This document shows positions 36,157 to 44,999 of a DNA stretch of 64,000 bases, piece by piece. Position 1 is the stretch's first letter, and each line of letters opens with the position of its first letter. The notes under the pieces were generated by a model. That model saw only the letters and a list, made by a program, of their open reading frames with translations. It was not told the DNA's origin and ran no database searches. Location of the stretch: positions 2,108,001 through 2,172,000 of the forward strand of contig NZ_CP095741.1 in the NCBI RefSeq assembly GCF_023078475.1, read 5' to 3'. Position numbers and translations under genes: made by a program. The stretch comes from Luteibacter aegosomaticola. GTDB lineage: Bacteria; Pseudomonadota; Gammaproteobacteria; Xanthomonadales; Rhodanobacteraceae.

Positions 36157-37084
36157 CGGCGCAGGCATGGTGCCGCGCGTCTGCTCCACGTGGGATTTCG
36201 GCGTACCGGCCAACCAGGCGGCATGGAAGGTGCTCTCCACGGGCGGCCGTTCGCTCGACGCCGTTGAGCAGGGTGTGCGTGTGCCCGAAGCCGATATGAA
36301 GAACCACAGCGTCGGCCGTGCGGGCTACCCCGATCGCGATGGCAAGGTCACGCTCGACGCCAGCATTATGGATGAGCACGGCAACTGCGGAGCGGTGGCC
36401 GCCATCGAGCACATCGCCCACCCGATTTCCGTGGCCCGTCGCGTCATGGAGCGCACGCCGCACGTGCTGCTGGTGGGCGATGGCGCGCTGCAATTCGCGC
36501 TCGAGCAGGGCTTCCCGCGCGAGGAGCTGCTCACGCCCGAAAGCCGTGAAGCATGGCAGGCCTGGCTGAAGACGGCGAAGTACAAGCCGCAGGCCAACAG
36601 CGAAGTCAAAACGTATAACGCTGGCCCGGGCGGTACGCCGGGCGATGCGTCCAATCACGACACCATCGGCATGCTGGCCATCGACGCGAAGGGAAACCTT
36701 TCCGGCGCCTGCACCACGAGCGGTATGGCGTGGAAGCTGCACGGCCGCGTGGGCGACAGCCCGATCATCGGTGCGGGCCTGTACGTCGATAACGAAGTCG
36801 GCGGCGCCACCTCCACCGGCGTGGGCGAAGAAGTGATCCGTAACGTTGGCAGCTTCCTCGTGGTGGAGCTGATGCGCCAGGGGCGTTCGCCGGAGGATGC
36901 CTGCCGCGAAGCGGTCGAGCGTATCCTGCGCCGCAAGCCCGAGGCGAAGGATCTCCAGGTGGGCTTCCTCGCCATGGACAAGAAGGGCAACGTCGGTGCG
37001 TGGGCGATCCAGAAGGGCTTCTCGTACGCCGTGTGCGATGCGAAGAAGCAGGACACGCTAATCCCCGGCAAGAGCACGTACTGA
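36059..37084 (+). CDS. Exported N4-(beta-N-acetylglucosaminyl)-L-asparaginase (Ntn hydrolase)
   Basis: The 341-residue protein has a Tat signal (MDRRRFLQGATIASGVALTA, twin Arg within RRRFLQ). The glycosylasparaginase fold follows with TWDFGVPANQAAWKVL and DEHGNCGAVAAIEHIAHP. Autocleavage should occur before Thr in SNHDTIGMLAID, with the substrate-binding stretch GDSPIIGAGLYVDNEVGGA. Such enzymes split the GlcNAc-Asn bond of glycoproteins or related amides. It starts at ATG 36059 after a GAGGGG site, inside the end of the pilin-like gene. cutC follows 2 bp later. Confidence 0.87.
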   Translation: MDRRRFLQGATIASGVALTARGVAKAAPTPAASGAGMVPRVCSTWDFGVPANQAAWKVLSTGGRSLDAVEQGVRVPEADMKNHSVGRAGYPDRDGKVTLDASIMDEHGNCGAVAAIEHIAHPISVARRVMERTPHVLLVGDGALQFALEQGFPREELLTPESREAWQAWLKTAKYKPQANSEVKTYNAGPGGTPGDASNHDTIGMLAIDAKGNLSGACTTSGMAWKLHGRVGDSPIIGAGLYVDNEVGGATSTGVGEEVIRNVGSFLVVELMRQGRSPEDACREAVERILRRKPEAKDLQVGFLAMDKKGNVGAWAIQKGFSYAVCDAKKQDTLIPGKSTY

Positions 37085-37086
37085 GC

Positions 37087-37806
37087 ATGGCGCTGCTGGA
37101 AGTCGCCGCCAACTCCGCCGCTTCGGCGTTCGCCGCGCAGGAAGGCGGCGCGGGTCGCGTGGAGTTGTGCGCCAGCCTGGACGAGGGCGGTGTCACGCCC
37201 TCGCACGGCACGCTCGTGCTGGCGCGCGAGGGACTCGAGATCCCGCTGTACGTCCTCATCCGTCCGCGTGCGGGTGATTTCGTCTATGACGACCACGAAA
37301 TCGAAGCGATGCTCGACGACATCATGCATTGCCGTGAACTCGGCTGTGATGGTGTGGTGGTCGGTGCCCTCACGCCGGAAGGTGATATCGACGTCGACGC
37401 TTGCGAGCGTTTCCTCGACGCGGCGCAAGGCATGGGCGTGACCTTCCATCGCGCGTTCGATCTTGTGGAAGATCAGGCGGCGGCGCTGGAAGTTCTGATC
37501 GAGCTGGGTTTCGAGCGGGTACTCACCTCGGGTGGGATGCCGGGTGCTGTAGCGGGCGCGGGCCGTCTGGCTCGGCTGGTCGCGCAGGCGGGTCAGCGTA
37601 TTTCGGTGATGCCCGGTGCGGGCATCGAGCCGGGCAATGTCGCGGCCTTGCGTGATCTGACCCGCGCGCGGGAGTTCCATGCCTCGGCCAAGCGGCGCTT
37701 GCCGTCGGCCATGCTGCGTGCGCCGGCCGATCCGTTGGGGATGGGCGCGGGGGAGACGCGGACGGATGTGGATACGGTACGGGCGTTGGTGGCGGCTTTG
37801 GCGTGA
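37087..37806 (+). CDS. cutC: CutC family protein (copper homeostasis)
   Basis: The 239-residue TIM-barrel protein starts MALLEVAANSAASAFAAQEG, with family motifs GRVELCASLDEGGVTPSHG, VLIRPRAGDFVYDDHE, GVVVGALTPEGDID, TFHRAFDLVED and RVLTSGGMPGA. CutC was named for copper tolerance in E. coli; the biochemical role is still unclear. It begins 2 bp after the asparaginase stop, so the two are coupled. The small exported molybdopterin-fold protein follows. Confidence 0.92.
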   Translation: MALLEVAANSAASAFAAQEGGAGRVELCASLDEGGVTPSHGTLVLAREGLEIPLYVLIRPRAGDFVYDDHEIEAMLDDIMHCRELGCDGVVVGALTPEGDIDVDACERFLDAAQGMGVTFHRAFDLVEDQAAALEVLIELGFERVLTSGGMPGAVAGAGRLARLVAQAGQRISVMPGAGIEPGNVAALRDLTRAREFHASAKRRLPSAMLRAPADPLGMGAGETRTDVDTVRALVAALA

Positions 37807-37840
37807 CGCGTGACGGAAACTGAGAGCATCGGGGGTTATC

Positions 37841-38332
37841 GTGAAGTGGATCATCGGCTTGGTGGGGTTGGTCGTCGCGGGTGGCGCGTGCGCTGCCGAT
37901 GCGGTGCATTACACGGCGCCCGGAAAGGCGGCTGTCGATCTGGTGACGTCAGCCTTGCCGCGCGTCGAAGTGAAGGCTGGCGCGCACGGTGATGCGCCCA
38001 GCGCATGGCAGGGCGTGAACCTGATCGACGTGTTGCGGGCGCAGGGTGCGCCGGTGGGCACGGCATTACGCGGGAAGGCGCTGACCGATTTCGTGCGCGT
38101 CACCGCGGCGGATGGTTACCAGGTGGTCTTCAGCCTGGCCGAGCTGGATCCGGATTTCGGCGGCCGCAAGGTGGTGCTGGTCGACAAGCACGAAGGTAAG
38201 CCGCTCGATGCGAAGGACGGCCCGTACCGCCTGGTGGTGCCGGACGATGCACGCCCGGCACGCTGGATCCATAGCGTCACGGCGATCGAGCTGGTGGAAG
38301 CCTCGACCACCGAACGCCAGCCGAAGCACTAG
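37841..38332 (+). CDS. Small exported protein with sulfite-oxidase/molybdopterin-binding-like fold
   Basis: The 163-residue protein has a signal peptide (MKWIIGLVGLVVAGGACAAD). The sequence (GVNLIDVLRAQGAP, DFVRVTAADGYQVVFSLAELDPDFGG, GPYRLVVPDDARPARWIHSVTAIEL) is the core of small molybdopterin-dependent oxidoreductase-like proteins. It lacks the cysteine that binds molybdenum in sulfite oxidase; its only Cys is in the signal peptide. A cofactor is therefore unlikely or different. The start is GTG 37841. It converges with a TonB-C-like gene, with overlapping 3' ends. Confidence 0.75.
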   Translation: MKWIIGLVGLVVAGGACAADAVHYTAPGKAAVDLVTSALPRVEVKAGAHGDAPSAWQGVNLIDVLRAQGAPVGTALRGKALTDFVRVTAADGYQVVFSLAELDPDFGGRKVVLVDKHEGKPLDAKDGPYRLVVPDDARPARWIHSVTAIELVEASTTERQPKH

Positions 38333-39180
38333 CCGTTGTCGAGCGGCGTGGTCAGCTTCAGGCCACTGTTGACCAGGTAAAGGCCGTTATCGGGAAGGGC
38401 GTCGGCACTTTTGCCGTCGTCCTTTGCCCAGGTGATCGATTCCTTCGGACCCGGTACGTAACCCTGCCACGTGCCGTAGAGGTCATCGGGCCGTTCATTG
38501 CGGTTGAGCCGGAATATGACCGGAACGCGGGTCACGTATTCCGGATCGTTCATATGCGCGCCCTTGGTGGGCAGGTTGAACGTCCAGTCCTTCGCAACGC
38601 GCGCCGCCGGTGCGGACAGTACCTTGCGCCATGCCTTCAGCTCGTTATCGGAGCCGGCGACACCGAGGTTCACCTGTTCGACGGCGACATCCGCCACCTT
38701 GCCATCGCGGCCCACGCGCAGCAGCAGGTACACCGTGCCCTGTACGCCAGCCGTCGCGGCATCGCGTGGGTATGACGGTGGCGTGCGCGAGGCGTATGTC
38801 ATCGATTCACCACCCGCGCCGTAATCGCCGAAGCTCGCGCTGGCGATGTGGATCACGTAGGTGTCGCTATCCTCCGTCGAGTGCTGCGCGACGAGGCGAA
38901 TGTTCATGTGCGCCTTCGCCGCCACGGCGTGGCCATCCTGCATGACTGGCTCGAAACGCCATTTGGGAGCAGCGCGCGCAACGAGGCCGGTGACCTCCTG
39001 CGGAATTTTCTCCTGCTTATCGAGCGTGTAGCCCGTAACGCTGCCGTCGGGCGCGACCATGATGTCGCCCGTCACCAGCATGCTGGCCTCCGCGCGCTTG
39101 CGCGCTGCGCCGGGCCCTGCCGCCAACGCCAACCCCGTCATCGCGACCGCGGCCAAACCCACTACCCACTGCTTCTTCAT
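38329..39180 (-). CDS. Exported protein with TonB C-terminal-like domain
   Basis: The 283-residue protein begins with a signal peptide (MKKQWVVGLAAVAMTGLALAAG). The second half (PPSYPRDAATAGVQGTVYLLLRVGRDGKVADVAVEQVNLG) is the TonB C-terminal fold. The first part has a weaker related repeat (SVTGYTLDKQEKIPQEV). There is no internal membrane anchor or Pro-rich spacer, so it is not a classical energy transducer and may be free in the periplasm. The stop overlaps that of the convergent molybdopterin-fold gene by 4 bp. A similar protein is encoded at 47273-47920. Confidence 0.75.
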   Translation of the reverse strand: MKKQWVVGLAAVAMTGLALAAGPGAARKRAEASMLVTGDIMVAPDGSVTGYTLDKQEKIPQEVTGLVARAAPKWRFEPVMQDGHAVAAKAHMNIRLVAQHSTEDSDTYVIHIASASFGDYGAGGESMTYASRTPPSYPRDAATAGVQGTVYLLLRVGRDGKVADVAVEQVNLGVAGSDNELKAWRKVLSAPAARVAKDWTFNLPTKGAHMNDPEYVTRVPVIFRLNRNERPDDLYGTWQGYVPGPKESITWAKDDGKSADALPDNGLYLVNSGLKLTTPLDNG

Positions 39181-39242
39181 CCGTGCCACTCCCTGCCTTG
39201 TGGTGTTGTTGAACGTTGTCCGCAAAGTATGCCATCGCTGCG

Positions 39243-39902
39243 TTATGACGTTGTTGCAACGTTCGCAGGAATGACACCTGCCGGTGTGGCGGCGTACACC
39301 TGACGACCGCTCGCGGACCGAACCTCATGCAAGCCGGTCAGCGTGCCGAACGCCGGCAGCATGCCCACCGCGCGATCGAACACAAACGCGGGCAGCCGAT
39401 GCTTGCGCCAGCCATCGCGGATGACGACGCCCGGGTGAACGTGGCCGGCGAGCACGTAGCCATCGACATGCGCGTGCGGGTGATGTACGAGCACGAAGGG
39501 CGGCATCGCGAGCCGATCCTGCTGCACTGCGATGCCTAATGAGGCGACATCAAAGTGCCGATCGTGATTTCCTGCGACAAGCGTGATGTCGACGGCGCCA
39601 TGGCGCGCACGCCATGCACGAACGTCGTCGACCCATGCGCTTCGTGCGGTTGCTGCTCCGTGGACGAGATCGCCGAGGATCACCAGCCGCTGTGCTTCGT
39701 AGGTCGCGAGCAACGCATCGAGCCGGCGCAGGTCATCGTCGGTATCGCCGCTTGGCACGGCAATACCGGCGCGACGAAAGACAGCGCCCTTGCCGAAGTG
39801 CACGTCGGACACCAGCAGGGTGCGTTGTGCGGCCCAGTACACCGCGCGCTCAGGGTGTAAGGTCAGCTGCTCGCCGGCGATGGTGACCTCGTGCGTGCTC
39901 AT
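39243..39902 (-). CDS. pdeM: Ligase-associated phosphoesterase
   Basis: The 219-residue calcineurin-like phosphoesterase has metal-binding motifs LVSDVHFGKGAVFRRAG, VILGDLVHG, LVAGNHDRHF and LAGHVHPG. This is the bacterial ligase-associated type (PdeM), thought to be a DNA endonuclease or phosphodiesterase in DNA damage repair. It is the last gene of the four-gene repair operon and overlaps the helicase stop codon by 4 bp. The start ATG 39902 gives MSTHEVTIAGEQLTLHPERA. Confidence 0.92.
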   Translation of the reverse strand: MSTHEVTIAGEQLTLHPERAVYWAAQRTLLVSDVHFGKGAVFRRAGIAVPSGDTDDDLRRLDALLATYEAQRLVILGDLVHGAATARSAWVDDVRAWRARHGAVDITLVAGNHDRHFDVASLGIAVQQDRLAMPPFVLVHHPHAHVDGYVLAGHVHPGVVIRDGWRKHRLPAFVFDRAVGMLPAFGTLTGLHEVRSASGRQVYAATPAGVIPANVATTS

Positions 39903-42340
39903 GCTGCGCCGGCCTCGAGGCTGGCGACCATGCGTTCCACGCGCGACTTCCAGTCGTCCGTGGCGATGCCGCCACGCAGGCGTTCCACCCAGAGCGGGAA
40001 GGCGAGCGGGCTGAGACGTTTGGGTTCCCGCCAGAGCAGTTGCGAACGGGCGATGCGGAGCAGGCAGGCGCGCAGGCGGGTGAAGTCGAGTTGTTGGTCG
40101 AGTACTTCGCGCTCGGCTTGCCATAACAAGGGGTGGCCCGGATCGTGCCGGCGGAGCACATCGAAGAGCAGGCCGCTGGAAGCCTGTAGCTGGCGCAGGG
40201 TCTTGGCCTGTGCGGGGTAGCCGTTGAACACGAGCCCCGCCACGCGGGCGATCTCGCGGAACTGGCGACGGGCCAGCTCGGAGAGATTCACGCTGGCGCG
40301 GATATCGGTGCGCAGCCCGGCTGGATGCAGCAGCATGCGCATCGTTTCGGCATCCAGCGGCGGCATGCGCGCGGCCGTGATCGCCAGACCATAGTCGTTC
40401 ACGGCGTAGCCGTAGTCGCCGGGCTGGATCCGGGCGAGGCGCCATGCCAGTACGGCGGCGAGTCCCTCATGGGCGAGCCGCCCGGCAAAGGGGAAAACGA
40501 ACAGGTAATCGCCTTCGCGTGTGCGGGTGCGCTCGCACAGCGTTTCGCCGAGCGCCGGCACGGCGGACTGCGTGCGCTGGATCGCGAGCAGTGGGCCGAG
40601 TGCGCGCATTTCGCGGCTGCGCGGATCGGGTTCTGCGAGTGCGTGGCGTAGTGCGTCGGAGAGTTCGCCCGACAAGGGCAGGCGCCCGCCCATCCAGCGC
40701 GGCACGCCGCCACGGCGGTTCGGTGCGGCCCGCACGTAGGCGGTCATGTCGCGGACGCGGACCAGCTCGAGGTTCCGGCCCGCGAACAGGAAGCGGTCGC
40801 CGGGCCGCAGGCGCGAGACGAAGCTTTCTTCGACGGTGCCCAGGCGTGCGCCTTTCATGTAGCGCACCTGTAGCGAGCCATCCGAGGTGATCGTGCCGAT
40901 GGATAGGCGGTGCATGCGCGCCACGCGACTGCTTTCCACGCTGTAGTGCCCGGCCGTTTCCACGAGCTTGTGGTATTCCGGATAGCTCGCCAGCGCCGTG
41001 CCGCCGGTGCAGAGGTACGCCAGCACGGCGTCGAAGCGCTCGCGCGGGAGGTGCGCGTAAGCCAGCGCGGAGGTGATTTCCGCGTAGGCCTCGTCGGCCG
41101 TGAAACCTCCCCCAAGGGCCATCGTCATCAGGTGCTGGGCAAGCACGTCCAGGCAGCCGCGCATGGGGTGGCGTGGTTCGAGGTGGCCTTCGTGCAGCGC
41201 GCGCCGCGCGGCATCTACTTCGGCCAGTTCGAGCAGGTGCGTCGGTACGCACAGGATGCGCGAAGGCATGCCTGGCTGGTGACCGCTGCGGCCGGCGCGT
41301 TGCAGCAGGCGTGCCACGCTCTTCGGGCTGCCGACCTGGATAACGCGCTCGACGCTGGAAAAGTCGACGCCGAGGTCGAGGCTCGACGTGGCAACCACGC
41401 AGCGAAGCGCGCCCACCCGCAGGCTTTCTTCCGTGGCGAAACGCAGTTTGGGATCGATGGAGCCGTGATGCAGCGCGAGTGTCTCAGGTGCTTCGGGCCA
41501 GACGGCGGCGAGCGCTTCGTGCCAGAGCTCCGCCTGCGAGCGCGTGTTGGCGAAGACCAGGCTGCTGCGCGCCTCCATCACCGCCTTGAGTACGCGCGGC
41601 AACTGGGTCAGGCCAAGGTGGCCGGCCCACGGGAAGCGTTCGCCGCCCTCGGGCAAGGCGGTCTCGATGATGGTCTGCTTCTTCGAAGTGGCGCCGACCA
41701 GCACGCCATCGCCCGCCAGTGCGTGCATCGCTTCATCGAGATTGCCCAGCGTGGCCGAAAGCCCCCAGATCCTGGCCGAGGGCTGCCACCGGCGTAGCCG
41801 TGTAATGCCAAGCTGCAGCAGCGTGCCGCGCTTGTTGCCGACCAGCTCATGCCACTCGTCGACGACCACGCCGCTCAACCGGGCGAAGCGTTCACGGGCA
41901 TCGGGGTAGCTCAGGAGTAGTGCCAGGCTTTCCGGTGTGGTGACCAGTAGCTCGCAGGCGCCACGACGCAACCGCGCGCGCTCGGCGCTGCCGCTGTCGC
42001 CCGTGCGACGCAGGACGCGCCATGGCAGTCCCATCGCTCCGACGGCCGCCGAGAGGTGTTGTGTGGTGTCGGTGGCGAGCGAGCGTAGCGGGGTGATCCA
42101 CAGCAGGCGCAGGCCGGTGCCAGGGTTCAGCACGCCATCGATCAGCGGGCCACCCGCGGCCGCAAGGGTCTTGCCGGTGCCCGTAGGTGCGTGGATGAGG
42201 CCATGGTGTCCGGCCGCCCAGTGTTTCCACGCAGCACGCTGGAACGGCGCCGGCCGGCGTCCCTGTTCGGCGAACCACGCCACCAGGCGTGCTTCAGCCC
42301 GGCGCCAGGCGGCGGAGGTCGTCGAGGCGGTCGGCATCAT
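39899..42340 (-). CDS. Ligase-associated DEXH-box helicase (Lhr-like)
   Basis: The 813-residue superfamily 2 helicase has motif I HAPTGTGKTLAAAG, motif Ia TPLRSLATD, motif II VVVDEWHELVGNKRG, motif III SATLGN, and C-terminal helicase motifs (LVFANTRSQAELW, VATSSLDLGVDF, QRAGRSGHQPG). A long Lhr-type winged-helix/C-terminal region follows. It unwinds DNA 3' to 5' in this family. Start codons ATG 42340 and ATG 42337 are adjacent, and both lie within the last 47 bp of the ligase gene. It overlaps pdeM at its end. The family co-occurs with ATP-dependent ligase in bacterial DNA repair cassettes. Confidence 0.92.
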   Translation of the reverse strand: MMPTASTTSAAWRRAEARLVAWFAEQGRRPAPFQRAAWKHWAAGHHGLIHAPTGTGKTLAAAGGPLIDGVLNPGTGLRLLWITPLRSLATDTTQHLSAAVGAMGLPWRVLRRTGDSGSAERARLRRGACELLVTTPESLALLLSYPDARERFARLSGVVVDEWHELVGNKRGTLLQLGITRLRRWQPSARIWGLSATLGNLDEAMHALAGDGVLVGATSKKQTIIETALPEGGERFPWAGHLGLTQLPRVLKAVMEARSSLVFANTRSQAELWHEALAAVWPEAPETLALHHGSIDPKLRFATEESLRVGALRCVVATSSLDLGVDFSSVERVIQVGSPKSVARLLQRAGRSGHQPGMPSRILCVPTHLLELAEVDAARRALHEGHLEPRHPMRGCLDVLAQHLMTMALGGGFTADEAYAEITSALAYAHLPRERFDAVLAYLCTGGTALASYPEYHKLVETAGHYSVESSRVARMHRLSIGTITSDGSLQVRYMKGARLGTVEESFVSRLRPGDRFLFAGRNLELVRVRDMTAYVRAAPNRRGGVPRWMGGRLPLSGELSDALRHALAEPDPRSREMRALGPLLAIQRTQSAVPALGETLCERTRTREGDYLFVFPFAGRLAHEGLAAVLAWRLARIQPGDYGYAVNDYGLAITAARMPPLDAETMRMLLHPAGLRTDIRASVNLSELARRQFREIARVAGLVFNGYPAQAKTLRQLQASSGLLFDVLRRHDPGHPLLWQAEREVLDQQLDFTRLRACLLRIARSQLLWREPKRLSPLAFPLWVERLRGGIATDDWKSRVERMVASLEAGAA

Positions 42341-43898
42341 GGATCGCGAGGTCGGTACGCCAGCGCAGGATGCGCGGAAAGCGGACGGCCACGCCGGCCT
42401 TGTGGCGGCCGGAGGCCTGGATGGCTTCAAAGGCCAGTTCAAAAACGTGGGTCGGTGTCACCGAGCGCACGGGCCCGAAGCGGTCGATGGTGTTGGCGCG
42501 GATCCAGCGGTCGAGCTTCCCGATCTCGGCATCGTCCAGCCCGGAGTAGGCCTTCGCTACCGGTACCAGCGTCTCGCCATCCCATACGCCAAAGGTGTAA
42601 TCGGTGAAGAGTCCCGAGCGCCGCCCGTGTCCCGGTTGCGCGTAAAGCAGCACGGCATCGATCGTGTACGGGTCGACCTTCCACTTCCACCAGTCCCCAC
42701 GCTTGCGCCCGACCCGGTACGGCGAATCAAGCCGCTTAATCATCAACCCTTCAGTACGCCGTTCACGCGATGCCTCGCGCACCCTGGCAAGGTCGTCCCA
42801 GCCACTCGCCTCAACACCCGGCGAAACCTGTAGGAGCCCACCCTGTGGGCGACATCTTTCGAGAAGACCCACCAGCGCCCCCCGTCGCTCCCACAATGGC
42901 AACTCACGCAAATCCTTTCCCCCAAGCTCCAGCAGGTCATACGCCATGAGCCTGACCGGCGTCCCCGCGAGCAGCTTGGGCCCCGGCTTCAACTTGCCAA
43001 TCCGCTTCTGCAACGCGGCGAACAACATCGGATGCGCTTCACCCTCGCCCCAAGCCAGGATCTCCCCATCCACGACACACCCATCCGGCAACGCCTGTGC
43101 CGCCGCCTCCAGTTCGGGAAACCGCCCATCGAGCCGTTCCTCACCGCGCGACCACAGGATCGCCTGCTCGCCGCGGCGCATGAGCTGGGCGCGGATGCCA
43201 TCCCACTTCCATTCAGCGAGCCATTCGCTGATATCGCCGAGGGCCTCCACCGGTTGCTCCAGGGGCGAGGCGAGGAAGAACGGGTAGGGGCGTTCGCCCG
43301 CGTGCTCGTCGGGCCGTTCTTCGCCGGCCAGGGCGCGGAAGGCTTCGGCCGAAGGTTTCCAGGTGCCGCTGAGCCGGTGCGCGATGAGGTCCGTCGGCAA
43401 GGCCGTCCACTGCGCGATCGCCTGCACGACGAGCCGGTGCGATACGCCGACACGCAGCGAGCCGGTGAGCAGCTTGTTCACGAGGAACACCTGGCCTGGC
43501 GAGAGGTCACGCCACCATTCGCGCAGCTGCGCCACGCGTTCGAGCGTATCGAGGCGCGCGAGCGAGGGCAGGCGTGCTTCCATCCACACGTGCAATGGCG
43601 TGTCGTCACCTTGGGCTTCGTGGTTGGGCAGCATCAGCGCGATGGTCTCGGCGAGGTCGCCCACGTGCGCGTAACTATCGTCGATAAGCCATTCGGCGAA
43701 GCCGGTCTCGGCCGCCAGCGCAGCGCGAAGTTCGGTGGAGCTGGCGGTGCGCTTCAGCTTGCCGCCGCCCAGCACGTAGATGGCCCACGCGGCGTCCTCC
43801 GCAGGTGCGCCGGCAAAATACGCCGCCATCGCGTCGCGTTTGGCCGTGGTCGAGGCCGTGCGGTCCAGTGTTTCGTAAAGGGCCGCGAAGCGCCGCAT
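42294..43898 (-). CDS. ATP-dependent DNA ligase (repair type), carrying an in-frame REP
   Basis: The 534-residue ligase has an N-terminal DNA-binding domain, the adenylation motif EWKWDGIRAQL (Lys as nucleophile) near residue 230, then SRGEERLDGRFPELE, VVDGEILAW, EGLMIKRLDSPYRVGRKRGDWWKWK and a C-terminal OB domain. It seals nicks with ATP and is separate from the essential NAD-dependent ligase. A REP element at 42830-42862 lies within the adenylation domain and is read in frame as ERCRPQGGLLQ, with no stop codon. It overlaps the exonuclease gene by one base and the helicase gene by 47. Confidence 0.93.
   Translation of the reverse strand: MRRFAALYETLDRTASTTAKRDAMAAYFAGAPAEDAAWAIYVLGGGKLKRTASSTELRAALAAETGFAEWLIDDSYAHVGDLAETIALMLPNHEAQGDDTPLHVWMEARLPSLARLDTLERVAQLREWWRDLSPGQVFLVNKLLTGSLRVGVSHRLVVQAIAQWTALPTDLIAHRLSGTWKPSAEAFRALAGEERPDEHAGERPYPFFLASPLEQPVEALGDISEWLAEWKWDGIRAQLMRRGEQAILWSRGEERLDGRFPELEAAAQALPDGCVVDGEILAWGEGEAHPMLFAALQKRIGKLKPGPKLLAGTPVRLMAYDLLELGGKDLRELPLWERRGALVGLLERCRPQGGLLQVSPGVEASGWDDLARVREASRERRTEGLMIKRLDSPYRVGRKRGDWWKWKVDPYTIDAVLLYAQPGHGRRSGLFTDYTFGVWDGETLVPVAKAYSGLDDAEIGKLDRWIRANTIDRFGPVRSVTPTHVFELAFEAIQASGRHKAGVAVRFPRILRWRTDLAIHDADRLDDLRRLAPG
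42830..42862 (+). repeat. REP element inside the DNA ligase gene
   Basis: GTAGGAGCCCACCCTGTGGG and the following CGACATCTTTCGAGA are the same as the ends of the intergenic REP pairs. On the ligase strand it encodes part of ERCRPQGGLLQVSPG and keeps the frame. Confidence 0.9.
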
Positions 43899-44917
43899 CA
43901 GTCGCCTTCCTCGCTCGCGCGCTCATCGGGCATCACGCCAAGGGAGCGCAAGGCGCGCGCATCGTGGCCGCGTTCGCGAAGGTAGCGGATCAGGGCTTCG
44001 CCATCGCCATGCGTCACGTAGATGCGCTTCGCATGCGAATCTTCAACGCTGCGGACGAGGCCCGACCAGTCGGCATGGTCGGAGACGATGAAGCCGCGAT
44101 CGTAACCGCGGCGGCGACGTGCGCCACGCACCTGCATCCAGCCGGACGCGAAGCCGGTGGAGGCTTTCGCGAATCGCTTCATCCACGGTGAGCCCGCGGC
44201 AGAGGGTGGGGCGAGGATCAGCTCGCCCGCAAAGTCCCGACCCTTAGCCGTCTCGCTTACGGCCTCCGTCGGCACCATGCGCACACCCGCTTCGCGGTAA
44301 TCCTCGACGAGGCGAACCATGGCGCCGTGGAGGTAGACCGTGCGGTCGGTGCGTGTGGCGAGTTCGGCCAGGATGCGCTGCGCCTTGCCCAGCGCGTAGC
44401 AGAACAGCACGGCAGGGATGCCGCGTGCCGCGCAGTCGGCCCACCATGCCATCAGCTCGTCGATCACCGAGGACATCGGCGGCCAGCGATAGATCGGGAG
44501 GCCGAAAGTGGATTCGGTGACGAAGACGTCGCAGGGCACCGGTTCGAACGGCGCGCAAGTCGGGTCGGGATCGCGCTTGTAATCACCGGACACCACGGCG
44601 ACCTTGCCACGCCCTTCGATGCGCACCTGAGCCGCGCCGAGCACATGGCCGGAGGGGTGGAGGCTTAGCGTGGTGTCGCCGAGGGTGAAGCGTTCGCCGT
44701 AGTCGTACGCGCGGATCGTCGCCGTCGCGCCGAGCCGTTCGCGCATAAGGCCCGCGCCCGCGCTGGCGACGTGGTACAGCGCGCTACCCGCACGCGCATG
44801 GTCGCCATGCGCATGCGTCACCACTGCCCGTGCCACGGGGAGCATCGGGTCGATGAAGAAGTCGCCCGCCGGGCAGTACAGACCCTCGGGACGCGGTAGC
44901 AGCAGGTCGCTATCCAT
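43898..44917 (-). CDS. Ligase-associated DNA exonuclease (metallo-beta-lactamase fold)
   Basis: The 339-residue enzyme of the MBL/beta-CASP type has the metal motif VVTHAHGDHARAG near residue 33, HPSGHVLGAAQVRIEG, VVSGDYKRDPDP, and SDHADWSGLV with a C-terminal YVTHGDGEALIRYL. It corresponds to the exonuclease found with bacterial ATP-dependent ligase and Lhr-like helicase. It is the first gene of the operon. Its stop codon shares a base with the ligase start (TGATG). The upstream 82 bp hold a REP-type sequence. Confidence 0.92.
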   Translation of the reverse strand: MDSDLLLPRPEGLYCPAGDFFIDPMLPVARAVVTHAHGDHARAGSALYHVASAGAGLMRERLGATATIRAYDYGERFTLGDTTLSLHPSGHVLGAAQVRIEGRGKVAVVSGDYKRDPDPTCAPFEPVPCDVFVTESTFGLPIYRWPPMSSVIDELMAWWADCAARGIPAVLFCYALGKAQRILAELATRTDRTVYLHGAMVRLVEDYREAGVRMVPTEAVSETAKGRDFAGELILAPPSAAGSPWMKRFAKASTGFASGWMQVRGARRRRGYDRGFIVSDHADWSGLVRSVEDSHAKRIYVTHGDGEALIRYLRERGHDARALRSLGVMPDERASEEGD

Positions 44918-44965
44918 GCCCTGACGCTAGGCGGTGGGGCGTCAAGGAGGTGGCAAGGGCCCCTC

Positions 44966-44987
44966 ATAGGAGCGCGCTTGCGCGCGA
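44966..44987 (+). repeat. REP-type sequence between the repair operon and the ABC exporter gene
   Basis: ATAGGAGCGCGCTTGCGCGC resembles the GTAGRAGCGCGCTTGC variant found at 50805-50824. It lies in the 82-bp gap between two minus-strand genes. Confidence 0.6.
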
Positions 44988-44999
44988 TCCGACGGTACC

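Noticed and set aside
42294-43898. DNA ligase as a pseudogene because of the REP insertion
   Set aside because: The frame is intact and all ligase motifs on both sides are present.
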